Assembly: GCA_037976565.1 (NCBI GenBank)
Contig: CP137680.1
Location: forward strand, 28,758,348 to 28,822,347
Reading direction: 5' to 3'
Length of the DNA: 64,000 nt
Origin: Mesocentrotus franciscanus
Lineage: Eukaryota > Echinodermata > Echinoidea > Camarodonta > Strongylocentrotidae
In this document: one piece after another, positions 1 to 12,843 of the stretch
Position numbering within the stretch: the first letter of the stretch is position 1
How the letters are laid out: every line of letters begins with the position of its first letter
Made by a program: the position numbers and the translations under genes
The notes under the pieces: generated by a model
Database searches by the model: none
What the model saw: only the letters and a program-made list of their open reading frames with translations
Told to the model about the DNA's origin: nothing

Positions 1-386
1 CAAGCCATGTCATGATGTGTTGTGACAGTATTATGTTCGTCATGCTTGTCTAAATCACGTGTAGAGAAAGGTGCTGTGCAAGTTTTCGATGATTGTCAAT
101 TCAATAAAACTACTACAACTGACTTTGGGTGGCAGTTTTAAATTATTATGGTCTGTTGGCTGCTGCAAAATTATACCTAAATATGTGGCATCATGGCAAG
201 CACATCGAAAATAACTTTAAAAAGAAACATTCCAGCACTCTTAATATTCATATTTATATCTAATTATTGGTAAGCTTCTCAATAAATTGGTGAGGCAATA
301 CAGGGTTATAATCGAGTCCCTAAAGGGGGCAAAAGAGAAAGGGAAGGGGAAGAGAGAGGTATAGAGGGGGGGATCTAGCTGCCTAC
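1..386 (-). other. Start of intron 3
   Basis: Runs from the exon 3 donor to the window edge on the minus strand. It is mostly AT-rich, with a short purine-rich patch at 330-372. No further exon of the gene is visible here, so exon 4 must lie outside the window. Confidence 0.7.
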
Positions 387-526
387 CTCTGCGGGTGATT
401 CTATCTCGAGTTGTGGAAGGTTTGGATCGTATACTAGATTCTCGGATCGTAGATCTATAGGCGACTGTCTCTGTCCCTTACTGCATAGATACCAAGCTGA
501 GTACATCCTACCCCAGAAGTCCGGGC
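387..526 (-). CDS. CA10-like: Exon 3 of a carbonic-anhydrase-related (CA10/CA11-like) gene, partial gene
   Basis: Seen: a 140-bp minus-strand exon. The acceptor is a pyrimidine-rich run ending in CCGACAG (AG at 528-527) and the donor is GTAGGC (386-381). Entering in phase 1, it reads 46 full codons and leaves in phase 0; reading past the donor meets a stop within four codons. It begins PDFWGRMYSAW, continues LCSKGQRQSPIDL, and then has a VYDPNLPQL stretch. Family knowledge: alpha-carbonic anhydrases carry a conserved SPI/SPV segment early in the fold. FWG plus SAW-x-LC plus G-x-RQSP followed by DP-x-L is the pattern of the catalytically silent CA-related proteins X/XI, which are secreted or synaptic neurexin partners in vertebrates. 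The zinc histidines lie downstream, outside the window, so activity cannot be judged. Assignment to the alpha-CA family is strong. The CA10/11 subgroup is likely, and an ordinary secreted alpha-CA is the alternative. Confidence 0.9.
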
Positions 527-1679
527 CTGTCGGATAGAGAAAAGGAGGGTGATCAATGAAGTTGATTGTATATGAAATAAATAATGATAGTGAAATACGA
601 ATTGTGAAATTCTAAAGCTAATGTTCTCTAACACTTCCTGTCACAATTACCACTCTACGTCCAGGAGATGACGGGTACCTGTGAGAATTACGAAAAGAGA
701 AAACGCTTAAGACATTCAATGATATTTCTTGTTATCTACATAGCATTTCTAAAAAAAATGACCACCTTGCTCTGAATGATAGCAGATCGAGGATGTTTCT
801 CGAAATGAAGTAAAAGAAAAACAGGAGCAGAAAAACATGGTTTCCGTGACAGGACCACCTTTCACTGTCACGCCGCAGAATGCATCGTCCTGAGTATGAC
901 TTCGGCTTTAATGGATTCGGCCCCAGCTGGGTCAACACCACGGCATTTAAGCGACAGAGAGGGTATACATACAAATAGCTTAAATGTGACAGTCGAGGCA
1001 ATGACATTGTTAGAAGCCCAACATTCAGTTATTCCACTGGAAGGCACTTATCCTTTCTCTTCTGAGGAAAGTAATGTATCCCAGGATCATTTACTTTGGT
1101 AACACTAAAGCTAAGGTTTGGAGTCTTCGTGCAAATGTAGAGAGAGCTTCAACAAACATTCGTAAAAGGTTGGCAGAAGTAAGGCAGTTTACTGAATTAC
1201 AGGCACTGTCACTCATTTTATTTGGTAAAGAATCATGAAAGAAAATGTCCTAAAGAGAATGCTATTATCATTCCCTTATGTAACGCTTCTGATCTAAAAT
1301 TAACTTTTGTTTTAGATTTAAAGATTGTCATTATATCTACCTGGGAAGGTGCATTAAGTGAGAATCAAGATAAAGCAAACCTCGATTTTCGATCAATATG
1401 CTATCTACCAAGATTTTAGTTAGCTTACATTTTAAATCACTGATCAATGAATAATTCCTCAATAACTACAATATATTTTTAAATGTATAGACAAGTTTTG
1501 GAAACGCCCCCTCTCAAAAAATGAAATGGAAGCTCTTATTACCAATCATGTGAAATAATATGTTTTGACTAATACGTGATGATAACAATTTTGCCGGGAA
1601 ACCGCCTACTAATTGATATATTTGGTAAATTATCATATCGATCCGGCCTGGATATATATCGCGTAGTCCCATATACATC

Positions 1680-1930
1680 TTTCTGTGTACAGTGCTTGTA
1701 ACTTTACCAAGACTGGGCCAAATTTCTTATCATTTTGATGATTCCAGAACCCTGCAGTACACACCAATACTTATATGCTAGATGATCACCCTTTTCTGAT
1801 CGATTCCACAACGTTTCTTTCACAATGCAATCGCATGACCAGAACTGGTCTATACCTTTAAAGCCCTGTCTACATCCTTTGGCTTTCGAAACTAGCATGA
1901 TCTATTGTGGCACATCACAGCGTGTATATG
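1680..1930 (+). repeat. Dispersed repeat family, copy 1
   Basis: The core at 1727-1876 runs from CATTTTGATGATTCCAGAAC through CAGTACACACC to AATCGCATGACCAGAACT and CTTTAAAGCC. The same series of blocks recurs at 18291-18372 (minus), 27137-27257 (minus) and 32026-32166 (plus). Around 1890-1930 an imperfect reverse-complement echo of the CAGTACACACC part is seen, so this copy may be a palindromic element. No coding capacity was seen. It could be a MITE or another non-autonomous element. Family membership is directly visible; the class is inference. Confidence 0.65.
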
Positions 1931-2785
1931 TTTCTCGTCCGAGTGCATATTATTTCTTTTCACGAAGCATTCCGGAGAAAAAATACAGTGTAGCAGAAAC
2001 CTGAATGAATCAAAGCAACAACACCATTCCCTAAGCATTTGTTAGTTTGATGTCTTTAAGATCCCAAGATATTCATTCATCACTACCCATGTTATCCCGC
2101 AGTGTCAACGCTAAAGATAAAACCTCTTCGAAAAACGGGGTCATAACATTCTCCGCCCTCTTCCCTACGCCCCGCGGCACTGAATTATTTTCTTACTCGC
2201 AACGAAAGATAGGACAGAGGTATATGATTGGGATTTCCCGGACGCAAACTCAATTATAAGGAGTGTGAGTCGAGTCGGTGTTTTCTTTCAAAATATTGTT
2301 GATTGTGATACTACTCCGATTCGCCGGGCAATTATTAATTTTGAGGGTCGGGTTATTAGGAGCATAGGACGAGAGGTCAACTTTGAATAACTATAAATAA
2401 ACTAGCTTCATTTTTGTATAGCTTAAACAGGTGAACAGGGCCGCATCGACTAGGCTAGCCCAAAGCTGGCCAATATTACAATATTGATAATATCATTCAC
2501 CTAATCATTTCCATTTTCCTTTATAAAGAGTTTGAGGTCATTTGCATATCAAAGAAATGTCAGCCATCAAGAGGAAAGTTTGTTGACACTTTGTTTGCGG
2601 GAAATTGAAAGAAGGAGTAGCATAGCATGTGTGAATAAGTATTGTTGTTGTTCATAAAGTATCTTTTCCTACAAGATCAGATACACAAACAAAGATGAAA
2701 TTCTACCAACATTCAATTGCTATGAATGATAAAATGTTGGAGTAAAAACGATATAGTATCTCTTTTTTCGTGCCTGCTTGCACAT

Positions 2786-3030
2786 GAGGAGGTGTGATGA
2801 CTCAGTGGTAGACCAGTGGCCTTGTAACATGTGTAATCGGGAGGTCGGAGGTTTGAAACAAATGAGAAGTTCATGTGCATAGGCTTGGTAATCCATTAAT
2901 CCTCTTTGAACAATACCAAGTCACTCCATCACATAAAGCTTTAAAAGCCGTAGGTCATCTGGTTACTTACCTAAGAGCAAACACCGGCATTTTCAAGAGT
3001 CGGGAAAAATAAATCACCAACATCAATTTT
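2786..3030 (+). mobile_element. tRNA-derived SINE
   Basis: The head resembles a tRNA gene. An A-box-like TGATGACTCAGTGGTAG (about 2795-2811) is followed by CCTTGTAAC and a B-box-like AGGTTTGAAAC (2849-2859), the standard internal RNA polymerase III promoter pair. The cloverleaf is degenerate (no proper acceptor pairing, CAA follows the B box) and about 170 bp of unrelated body follows, so it is a SINE and not a working tRNA gene. The 3' boundary is approximate; an AATAAATCACC stretch lies near it. Confidence 0.7.
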
Positions 3031-3840
3031 GTGTTATTGTCTTACTGTTTTCTATAAAAAAGCCCACAGAGGCTCAGGTCATCGACACTTCCTCAGAAGG
3101 TCCATTATATTTTTCAACATAAACGAATTTGAAGCATTGTAACGCCGAAACGCTAAACTCTAAAATACATAGAGGCAAGGCATCATACTCTCATCTCAGT
3201 GAAGCGAAGATATTTTCTCACCCATGACAAAGTGGATTTTACCAATGAACTCTAAATGTGAATGCATGAATGTTTTTAGTCTTTATCCTAAGACCTTTTA
3301 TACGGTCACATCAGTTTTGTGAGGACTTAATGTAAATACTATTCGTAGTCAAAGTAGTAAACTAGGAAATCATTATTTCCCCCAATATTTTTTTAAAGCT
3401 TCTAAGTTTATTTGGAAAATACTGAAGTCAGTTTCGGTTATCATAATAACGCTCATCATAACAATTGAGTTGATTTTTTTCTATACTATTTTTTATACCC
3501 GAATTTTTTAACAGAAGCTTCGTCTTGTATGTACAATGTATACTGTTTTCATATTTTAGGTAATCAATGTTATAGTAAATTCTCTATTTATGACAGCTGA
3601 TTGTAATAATTCAGTCATGTTGCATCTTTGATAGCAACGAATACATTCGTCTGCCTTTTGATTTTTTAACATAAGTTGCAGGTTAAGAGATAAATATGGC
3701 GTAATTCATTTCAATTCTTTTCTTTTCTGGAAAAATATAAATCATCAATGATTTATCACAACATGACGCTTGAATTGATTAAAAGGTTGAAAACTCGTGT
3801 GGCTTGCGATTGAGTAAACCATGTGAGAATGGTCTGATGG

Positions 3841-3895
3841 AGGAGAGAGAGATTGGTGAGTGAGGGAGCGAGACAGCAGGAGAGATGAAGAGAAT
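3841..3895. repeat. GA-rich low-complexity patch
   Basis: Purine-rich, imperfect GAGA sequence of about 55 bp within intron 2. No gene signal. Confidence 0.6.
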
Positions 3896-5501
3896 CAGCT
3901 ACTTCATGTATATGTTGAGATTTTATTTCTTACTGAGGCTTTCATACTTTGTTTTTTCAATATAAAAGAAATATATATTCTTATAATCGCATCGTGAGTT
4001 ATTTATCAATTTAACCGTTTTTATCTGTGCACAATTGTACGTGTAGCAAACCAGCGACAATGCAGAGAGGCAAAAAAAGCAAACGAATTTTAAAAAGAAA
4101 TGGTTAAACAAAAAAAATAAGTGGGGGGGGGGGTGGGCGGAGTGTTGCACTATTGATTCTGTATCATCTCGGCTTTTTCCTATGAACAACTATTTCGAGA
4201 AGTAAGCATATAATAATATAAATAAGCTATAATCTTTTTCAAAATCTAATTTATTTGAAGTCAAATCAACCCAAATGCTCTCCTCGTTAAAAAAACTAAA
4301 AACTAAAAACAAAACAAACGAACAAAAAGAAAACATGTAAAAGCTCTACCGTCAATATCCTTGAACAGAAAGTCATCAATTAATCAACCCCATACATGCG
4401 TATCACTACACCGAGCAACACGACTATATTTTCCTAGAGCATTAACATTACAACAAATTGGATCAATTGAAGTGATACTGGTTTATTCGTTTTCATTCTT
4501 TGGCGAATATACAACGTGCGGTAAAACAACAAATAAATACTGAAAATACGTTTAATTTAGTCACTCTTACTATGTTAACGTTTCTCTTGAGCTTGTGTGG
4601 TGTAAGTGCGCTACAGACAGAAACATGCAAATTAATCTATGGTAGATTGTAACACCCTAATCCGCCGATGTTGAACCAATTAACCAGCATCTAAGAGGCG
4701 ATCCACCGACATGGCATTGCATGGAACGCCACTCTCCTCCCTATACGCGGGGCAAGCTCAACATAGCCTGGGAAACAAGGGCAGAGAAACGCGGGCGGCA
4801 CCGGGGAACGCATGATTACAAAATAGACCCGGGGCTACAGCTGTGGCTGGGGAGTGCTTTGGAGAATGTCAAGAGGTGAAGGCACTTTTTTCCATGACAA
4901 CATACACATATTTGTTCATGGATATGATTATGACCCCTAGTCACTTCGAGAGGAAGCAAATCAGTTTAATTTGTGGAATTTGATTTTTGAGCGTACGTAA
5001 ATTGAAAACAGAAAATAGTTGCTACGTGTGTTTTTTCTCTTTTCAGTAAGCATATTTTCTGGCATTGATTATTGGACAAGCTGCACATTTTTGTCACCAA
5101 TGAATGACTTTCAAAAAATGACATCTGTGTTGCTTTTCCCCCTTTTGTGAGGAGAGGATGAAAACAAAAAAATATATTTCTTTCTCTGACACACATCTTA
5201 CATTTAAACCAATACATATATGATATTAATGATGGATCAACGTGTATTTCATTCATTTTACCAAGGACATAACCATACTAAATATCTTAAATTAAGTAGA
5301 TATTTAAAAGTAGAAAATATTGTACTGATATCTTGAATGATTATAAGATTTGATAACTGTAACCTGTTGTTTCATATTAGTGACCTTTTTCGTGTTACAA
5401 ATATTTCAAATGCAGCTTTATAGTGTCGATTTTTCTAAATTTGCAAAACCCTTGATTTGTAAAAAAATACCTGTCTGCTATCAAAGGCAGGCTGTCATAA
5501 A

Positions 5502-5957
5502 AAAGGAAGAAGTAGAAGGAGAAGAAGGAGAAAAAGAAGACGACGAAGAAGAAGATGATGAAGAGAAAGAATAAGAAAAAGGAGAAGGAGATCACGAAGA
5601 AGAAGGAGAAGGATATCACGAAGAAGAAGAAGAAGAAGAAAAGAAAAAAAGAAGGAGAAAAAGAAGAGGAAAAGGAAGGAGGAGGAGGAGGAGGAAGAGA
5701 AGAAGGAGAAGAAGAAGAAGAAGAAGAAGAAGAAGAAGAAGAAGAAGAAGAAGAAGAAGGAGAAGAAGGAGAAGAAGAAGAAGGAGAAGAAGAAGAAGAA
5801 GAAGAAGAAGGAGAAGAAGAAGAAGAAGAAGGAGAAGAAGAAGAAGAAGAAGGAGAAGAAGAAGAAGAAGAAGGAGAAGAAGAAGAAGAAGAAGGAGAAG
5901 AAGAAGAAGAAGAAGAAGAAGAAGAAGAAGAAGAAGAAGAAGAAGAAGAAAAAGAAA
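5502..5957. repeat. Long GAA/GGA polypurine tract with 21-bp higher-order repeat
   Basis: About 450 bp of almost pure purine on the plus strand (GAA with interspersed GGA, some AAG). Between 5810 and 5900 the GGA interruptions fall every 21 bp (near 5810, 5831, 5852, 5873, 5894), so a seven-triplet unit has been amplified. Such tracts read open in all frames and give spurious Glu, Phe, Leu, Ser and Lys-rich ORFs on both strands; none is a gene. Known behaviour of GAA tracts is triplex (H-DNA) formation and length instability. Confidence 0.95.
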
Positions 5958-8900
5958 CCATATGTTAAACCCTGGAACACACATCGTACTGTTGTTCATT
6001 AAATTGTCCAAATTTAACCGACTGTGAACAATAAAATAATATGAGAAGGCGTTATTTTCTGTGCATCATCTTTATCGGATTCCTGATTTTCTGGCCTACA
6101 GCGTTGGCCCTTTTTTCAGCTGTTCTACACTACACAAAGCTTATTTGCATGTTGAAGTTAATATAGACACTGTAACAGCTCGTATTATTCTATTATTCAT
6201 GGAAAACGTCTGTTTTTGGAGGCTCGAGTAGCAATCAACGGAAACAAGAAGCTGTGAATTCCTACACTTTCATGGAGAAAAGTGCTTCGCTGGAGGGTGT
6301 AATGTGGCAAAGATTGGGCGGCGAATGGCTTTGAGGCGCCACACAAACGCTGTCTGAGACAACCATAAATTCTACGTTCACACGATCAGCAATTTGAATG
6401 ATGTAACATTGCTTTGTGTATCTATACACACACATTTCCACTGCATTCATGTGTAAAGTACATGCGCAAAGTCATGTGGACTCATGACTCAAAGCCATGG
6501 TGCGACCACGGGTAAAAAGATGTTGGTAGTGGTGACGCAGCTATTATCTTTCTTTAATGAAGATACAAAAATGACCGATAAGGCTCTCTCAAATAACGAT
6601 ATTTTCTATGATTGCAAAAAGATAAAAGAAAATGGTCAGCGGTGGAAATACCTCTTTCTCTCTCCCTCGCCCCTCTCAGTCGTTTTCAGGAATTAATGAA
6701 GGCATTTAACGTTCTTTATTTTCAACCGTTCACTCTGTGCGGTGTGAAAATCCTATAGTTGATATGTGTTATTCCATCTCACAGAAACACACTATCACCA
6801 TCTCTGTCTCTTCCACATTTCACTGAGACGTTAAAAGGAATAACACAGACGTCTGCACTATCGCTACAATTGGCGGGAAGTGGCTCCCGTTTCTCAACAC
6901 TTTCTGGTATCGGTTTTCTCACTTTCTGATAAATCGTCTGCAAATAAAATTGCTTTTAATGCATTTTGATAAATGTAGCCTATCCATCACTATACCTATT
7001 GAAAAAAGATCCCCTCGGCACTTTACCACTTTCTTTTCTTTCTACAAAATCCCATTACCTTGGTGATATATCGAAGATGTTTATCTACGTATAAAGATAC
7101 AGTGTAGCACCTTCTTCCGAAGAAAAGTAGCAGGCACACTCTCATAAGAATGGTTAAAAGCGAATCAATTCAACTCATGTTTTTAGCATTTCTTTTCTTC
7201 AAAGAACAACACCTGGTATTATGTATGATGAAAGTAAAGTGTTGTGTTTTGGCCGTCTTATTCTGTATCTGATAATGCATTTGCAATATTCTACATATTG
7301 TGTGCTTTCGGTGTATATGGTATTTTACACAGTACAAGATGCTGTCGGAATACTATGATTGAATCATTCTAGTCACTACAATCATGTATGTATTTTGCGA
7401 GTTTTGTTACTTGTTTTTTTTTTCCTCATCAGCATGAGTTGCACGAATAGAATCCCATCTGAACTTCAAATTAAATTTTATATGGAAAATACATTGTCAA
7501 GATTACAGTCTGATAATTATCATTAAGAAAGTAATCAAACGAAAATTCTATTTCCCTCTTTTAGTTCTCTAAAATGATATCATTCTGTTATAATACTCTA
7601 AAATTACTTCGATTTTGGTCTAAATTCATTATCAACTCTTAGTCTGCCAATTAATCTATTCCTCTCTTTTCTTCTATTTTATTTCCTTTCTTCTTTTTTT
7701 CTTTTTCTTTTTAAAATGAAAATTAGGAAGCTGATGAAATTATACAAAACTCATTCGTTAGAATTGTTATAAGTCGTACAGAATAGTAATAAGTCTTTAA
7801 ACAGACATAAGAAAAGCGGTTGATTTTTAAAGGTTAGCGTTGACATGCATCAATATCAGTCAGCACATACATGTACGCATTTATGGCTGCATATCACATG
7901 CTGCACGTTATATAGTACGTGTACTTCAAACAAATGATGCATTCATTTGAAGATAAGTGTTTCAAAGGATTGTGCAGGCGAGATTTCAGCTAATGCTATA
8001 GAACTCAAATCAAATCCATCCGGGCAGAAAAAGGATTTGACGTTCTTTCCAATCCGAGGGATAATTGTAGAAGTATATGCGAGGAAGTAGTTGGGTGAAA
8101 TGAAGCAATTTCCTAGTCTACGCGTATATACTTCCCCCTTATACAATATTTCGATTGATTTTCGTTTTTTTATATACCTGATACCTCAGATTTTTAAATG
8201 CAAGCTTGCTTTGACACTTTCGTGCTGTATGGATAATTTATTGCATATCCTTGGAGCGACCAACCTGTTTCCGCCCTACCTTTTCAATTCTAAAAGTAGA
8301 GAGGACCGTTCATGAAATCAATACACTTATACAATATACTCCTATACAGAATGTATAACATTTGCACATACATAAGCCGCAATTATGAAGAAAGGTGACA
8401 TCCATCTTTAAAAAATAAGTGTATAACCTTTTGCACAAAAACACTCTATCGTTCAAAAATGTGTATATCTTTTAATAAATTTAATATTTTTTCAATAATA
8501 AACACAGCCTTCTAGGTGTTGTTTGCGTTTTGCACCCACAATGCAGCAGTGATGATGTGTTTTCCCATACATATGGTGTCGCTTCGAATAATTCAGATAA
8601 GATGAAAAATCAACGTTAAAGCCCCCCTAAAGTGTTGGGAGCCCAAAACTCGCTAAAAAAAAATGATGGAAAAATTGCACTTAAATTGTGTAATGATGTG
8701 ATAGAGGATGTCATTTAACACTCCAAACAAATTTTCAAAACAAATGTGTTTGAAAACGAATATTGATGTAAGAATACAAAACTTGGGTTTTGTGTTGTAC
8801 GCAAACAGCCTAAATTTTGTATTCTTTCAACAATATTGGTCTACAAACAATTTTTTCCTGAAAATCTGTATTAAGATTTTATGTAAATGGAAATAATTTT

Positions 8901-9080
8901 GTAATTTTTAAAGAATACATAATGATTTATATGATCCAGTGTGAAATTTATATTCGAAACAATGTAAAAATTTGCAGATTAGCCTTTGGCTTCAAGGCGG
9001 TACTCTAAATTAAAACCATTCCTAGTATTGATTTGAGTTTATTGAAAAGAAATCTCGAGGGATGAACTGAAGAAACTCAC

Positions 9081-9131
9081 CTTTTAATCCGTCATATGAC
9101 CAAATCTCAGACCATGTTCTGGCTTGTTCAC
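9081..9131 (-). CDS. CA10-like: Exon 2 of the carbonic-anhydrase-related gene
   Basis: Seen: a 51-bp minus-strand exon with near-consensus sites. The acceptor is a TTTCT-rich tract ending TTCTTCAG (just above 9131) and the donor is GTGAGT (9080-9075). It is phase 1 at both ends. With the split glycine codons it reads G-EQARTWSEIWSYDGLK-G and joins exon 3 to give WSYDGLKGPDFWG. The W-x-Y-x-G...G-x-x-W pattern is the usual start of the extracellular alpha-carbonic anhydrase domain, and WxYDGxxGPxFWG resembles the invertebrate CA-related protein X/XI form. It is too short to stand alone. The call rests on the splice sites, the matching phase with exons 1 and 3, and the continuous domain start. 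No cysteine or zinc ligand lies in this exon. Confidence 0.88.
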
Positions 9132-10000
9132 CTGAAGAAAATAGAAAGAAAGAATTAGAAGATAAAGACGGTTAGAATTAGAAATCACGATGCAATATTA
9201 CTCATTGAAATGCGCGAGGCATGACGTAACAACTAATTATAAAGAATCTTTGAATAGACAAGTTACAAATCTTTTTCTCTAACAAGAGTACATTAATTTT
9301 TAGTCGGTCTGCTGTATGATAATGTCACCTGTTGTACATGGGCCTGTTGATATCTTGGCTGAAAATGCGAAGATACACAGACATGAAAAAGGAATATCTA
9401 GAAAATGGAATAAGAATATCATGAATATAAAGCCCGATCTAATTATTATTCATTTTGAATATCATCTTCACACTGACATGCTGTCTGTAGTTCCGTTCTG
9501 CATCAAAATATTCATTAAATTGTCTAATAATATCATAAGTATGATATCTTACTTCACGATAAGTAATAATCGAAATGAGTTTAATGACACGCCCGCCCAT
9601 CATGAGTAAAAATTTAGAGCACTCCCATGGGAGCGTGCCCAAAGCGACATGTTTATGCACAGACGATATTATATTTCATTGACGGGGCAAAAACCGGAAA
9701 CTATTTGAAAATCAAATATGGCGGTCCACCTTGCCGAGCAAGGCAAACACTGTAGGCGAGACAATGTTTAATGTTTCAACCATCAATGGGAAAAGTGCGA
9801 CGCCTTAATTTGAAAAATGATATTTAACCATGGGCCCGTAATTGGATCTTTCTGCCAAAGCCGTGGCAATGAAAATGGCTGATTTGAGCTTAACTTCGCG
9901 CAGTAATGATGGATATTTCAGCTTTGCACTAGGCGGTCCTCGGGAATGTTTTAAGTGTATTATCTTTTATTGTGAAGCGAGGCGAGGTTACTTGTATTAA

Positions 10001-10110
10001 GCCTTGTTCAGATATGATATGGTAACCGCCAACCCCCCTCCCCCTCCACCAAAACAAAAACAAGAAGAAAAAAAAACGCCGTGGTTTACCGCAGCGTATT
10101 TGAGCGAGGC
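10001..10110. mobile_element. Small inverted-repeat element (MITE-like)
   Basis: The left end GCCTTGTTCAGATATGATAT and the reverse complement of the right end (GCCTCGCTCAAATACGCTGC) agree at most positions and both lead into a GGTAA-CC motif. The middle is a C-rich then A-rich spacer. The same end sequence (TTCAGATATG...GCGGTAAACCGCC) occurs at the right end of the 16275-16668 element, so the two belong to one family. No ORF; target duplication unclear. Confidence 0.6.
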
Positions 10111-12843
10111 ATTATTGTGTTTTATAGCGTATAACCAAAAGAGTCACATTATTTCACTTTAGGGTATGAATCAAAATTAGTATTCCAAGCCTTGCTTTGA
10201 TGAGCACTTATCGAACGGATTTATGATACATCTTGCATCTAAAATGTGATACGCACATTATCTTTCTTCAAGATGTGTTTCTGTCAAGGGGAAAATATTC
10301 AGTATACAGATAATTTTGTATTAAGAAATAGTGAATTCGAAAGAAATAAGCAATTGTTTCAATCTCATCTCATTAACAGTATCACTATTAATACCTATTA
10401 TCTTACTTATTGCCAGTATCCCTGTATCAAAATATGAAACCTTGTGAATTACGGAACTTAGTCTAATAGATATTTAACTAACTATCGAAGAAATAATAAC
10501 TACAATATCACAACTATACTTCTACTACCGTTTCTAATTGCTCTCAACCATAATTTCCATTTACCCTTCTGCTCTTGTAGTTTGTAGCAGTTCTCACTTC
10601 ATTTCATTTAGCGATATAATATCTCATTATTTTCGATTGTTGAGGTGATAATGAAAGTAATATATATTCGTATTTATTTGGATTAGCTTTGAAAGTGAAC
10701 CGGAAATTAATTCCATTCTAAAAGTCGATTTGCATGATCACAGTCACAATACTACTAGTAATTCATATCTATAATGGATATCGGATAAATGAGATGACCT
10801 CCATTAGAAAAGAACGTCCTTCATGTTTTATTCCTCACTTGATACAAATATTATAAAACGAAAGAGACGACAAGGATTGATATTAAAAGAAAGAGATAAG
10901 CACACATATCACCTCCATTACCGGCACTTTAAATTGATTATATTTTGCTGGTGCCTCATCTAATACATATACGAAATATTTTTGACTTTTCAGAATTTTG
11001 GGGCATTCCTTTAAAGAAGTAATAGTATTTCCTGAACAAACCCTTAATTAAAGATTCCGAACATTACATATTATGAGAGTGTTAGGTAAATATAAACCTG
11101 CAACAGAATACTGGTTAATGTATAATCTACAGTATATATTATGAAAAAATGTAGTATTTACATATATTAGATATAATATTTCTATATCAATCAAGAGTTA
11201 AGTTATTTCCATTCATTTTGCATATTAGAATATTAGAATGTGTAAAAATCATAGGCTTAATTGATATTCACAACATCATTTGGACACTGATTCGCACGGT
11301 CTACAGGCGCTACATGGTATGCATGTAAACAGATATCATTTTGTGGCTCATGTATTCATGGACTCGGATGTCTGAAATAATTCTTAAAAATCGAATTTGC
11401 AGACCTGACCGCCAGCATTTTTCCAGTTATAATATCCATTTGGATGGGAGATAGGAAAAACAAAATCTATTTTCATCGACCTAATCTGGGATGAACTTTC
11501 TTCCAATCGATCGTGCTAGGATATATGCGATACAGTAGCAGTATATACACGTAACTTGAGGTCCAAAGATGATATAAGGTATGAAACGGCGCGTTCGCAT
11601 GGCGAAATATTCCAAGCTATAATCTTTCAAAATTTGACTTTTGTTTCTCATTTTTAATTGATTCTTCTTGTTTTTTAATTTTATTATTAATGTATTGAAT
11701 ATACCATTATTGTTAACACCATTATTGGTATACTCGCTCATGTTCTATTTGCTTTAAGGACCAAGAGGTAAAACAGTGAGTTGTGACTGATATTGTTATC
11801 CTGAACAAATAAATTTGAATAAATTACTATTTCCGCATCTATTCGACAGTTTCAAACTCCCAAAGATCAATAGGGCCTATACGTGTTTATTATAAAACAC
11901 CCCTATTCTACAAAATAAGTACAACTGGAAATCAAATATGTACTTATCTGTGTACGTAGTAGGTCTATGGTCCGAATATCATTTGATTCCTGATGGTACT
12001 TGCCAATTCTTTTGTCCATGTTTTGACACAATTATTGTCATATCTAGGAACGATATTATCACCATTATGCAATGGTAATACGCTACATTTTGTTCGCACT
12101 CGATGATGCGTCTATTGTTCGGGTATTCTAGACAGGTAAGCCTCAGATATCGGCAGCAATGGCAACGGCCCTGCATAGCAGGCAACGAAATGTCATTTCA
12201 TCATTTTGGAATTTATTACCCTTAATTACAAACATTCGAAGTGGAGTGGTGGACAAGCTGTTGATATCTTACTGTCAGTCGTCCTGTAAACATGGCCCGC
12301 CGTGGCAGGTTAAAGACCATCTTAAGGACCTTGATGACATGTTAGAAGTCATTTAGACCGTTGAACTTCTGCAGTAGAATGGCGTCTGTTAAAGGAAATA
12401 TCCACCCAATTCTGAACCTTCGGTGCTACTGTATTTGCAGAAATGGGTTTTAAGTTGAATTTTCTTTATATCAAAATGCAAGGCTCTAGATGACAGCGCT
12501 ATAGTTCCAATTCTGCACCCAACCCTTGTTTCCTTCATAATATGCAAATCTCAAATTGCATCACACACCGGATAAGGCAGTCATGTTTGCGCTAAATTCG
12601 CGCACATTCATGCACCTGTCATATCAAATGAAATAATTAATTCCGGAAGGTTACATTTTCATGAAATAAAATTGGATAAATATTATTTTCAAACACCTTT
12701 AATGTGTGAACTGCTGTAGGTATTTCTGTGGCTAAGGAGCGAACGAGGGTACAGGAGGTATGCGAGTGTACTAATGGGGGATGTCATGTTATTCACATCC
12801 TGACTACGCTGTGAATGGCATAGACTTTGTTAGTAGCAGCTCT

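Larger units (their letters stand above)
527..9080 (-). other. Intron 2 (about 8.6 kb)
   Basis: Bounded by the exon 2 donor and the exon 3 acceptor. It holds one copy of a dispersed repeat (1680-1930), a tRNA-derived SINE (2786-3030), GA-rich patches (3841-3895), a G-run (4122-4132), a GC-richer patch at 4640-4880 of unknown nature, and the 450-bp GAA/GGA tract (5502-5957). From 6000 to 9080 I see only AT-rich single-copy-looking sequence with no convincing exon. Confidence 0.8.

Noticed and set aside
820..1100. Overlapping short frames near 0.9 kb as a further exon of the carbonic-anhydrase-related gene
   Set aside because: Exons 2 and 3 already join in phase and give a continuous family motif across the junction; no splice signals frame this piece.
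2786..2860. Functional tRNA gene
   Set aside because: A and B boxes are present but the acceptor stem and T-arm do not pair properly and the sequence continues into a SINE body.
5395..6011. Long open frames (up to 188 codons) rich in Ser, Phe, Leu, Glu or Lys on both strands
   Set aside because: They are read-throughs of the GAA/GGA tract in several frames; a triplet repeat without stops is open by composition alone.
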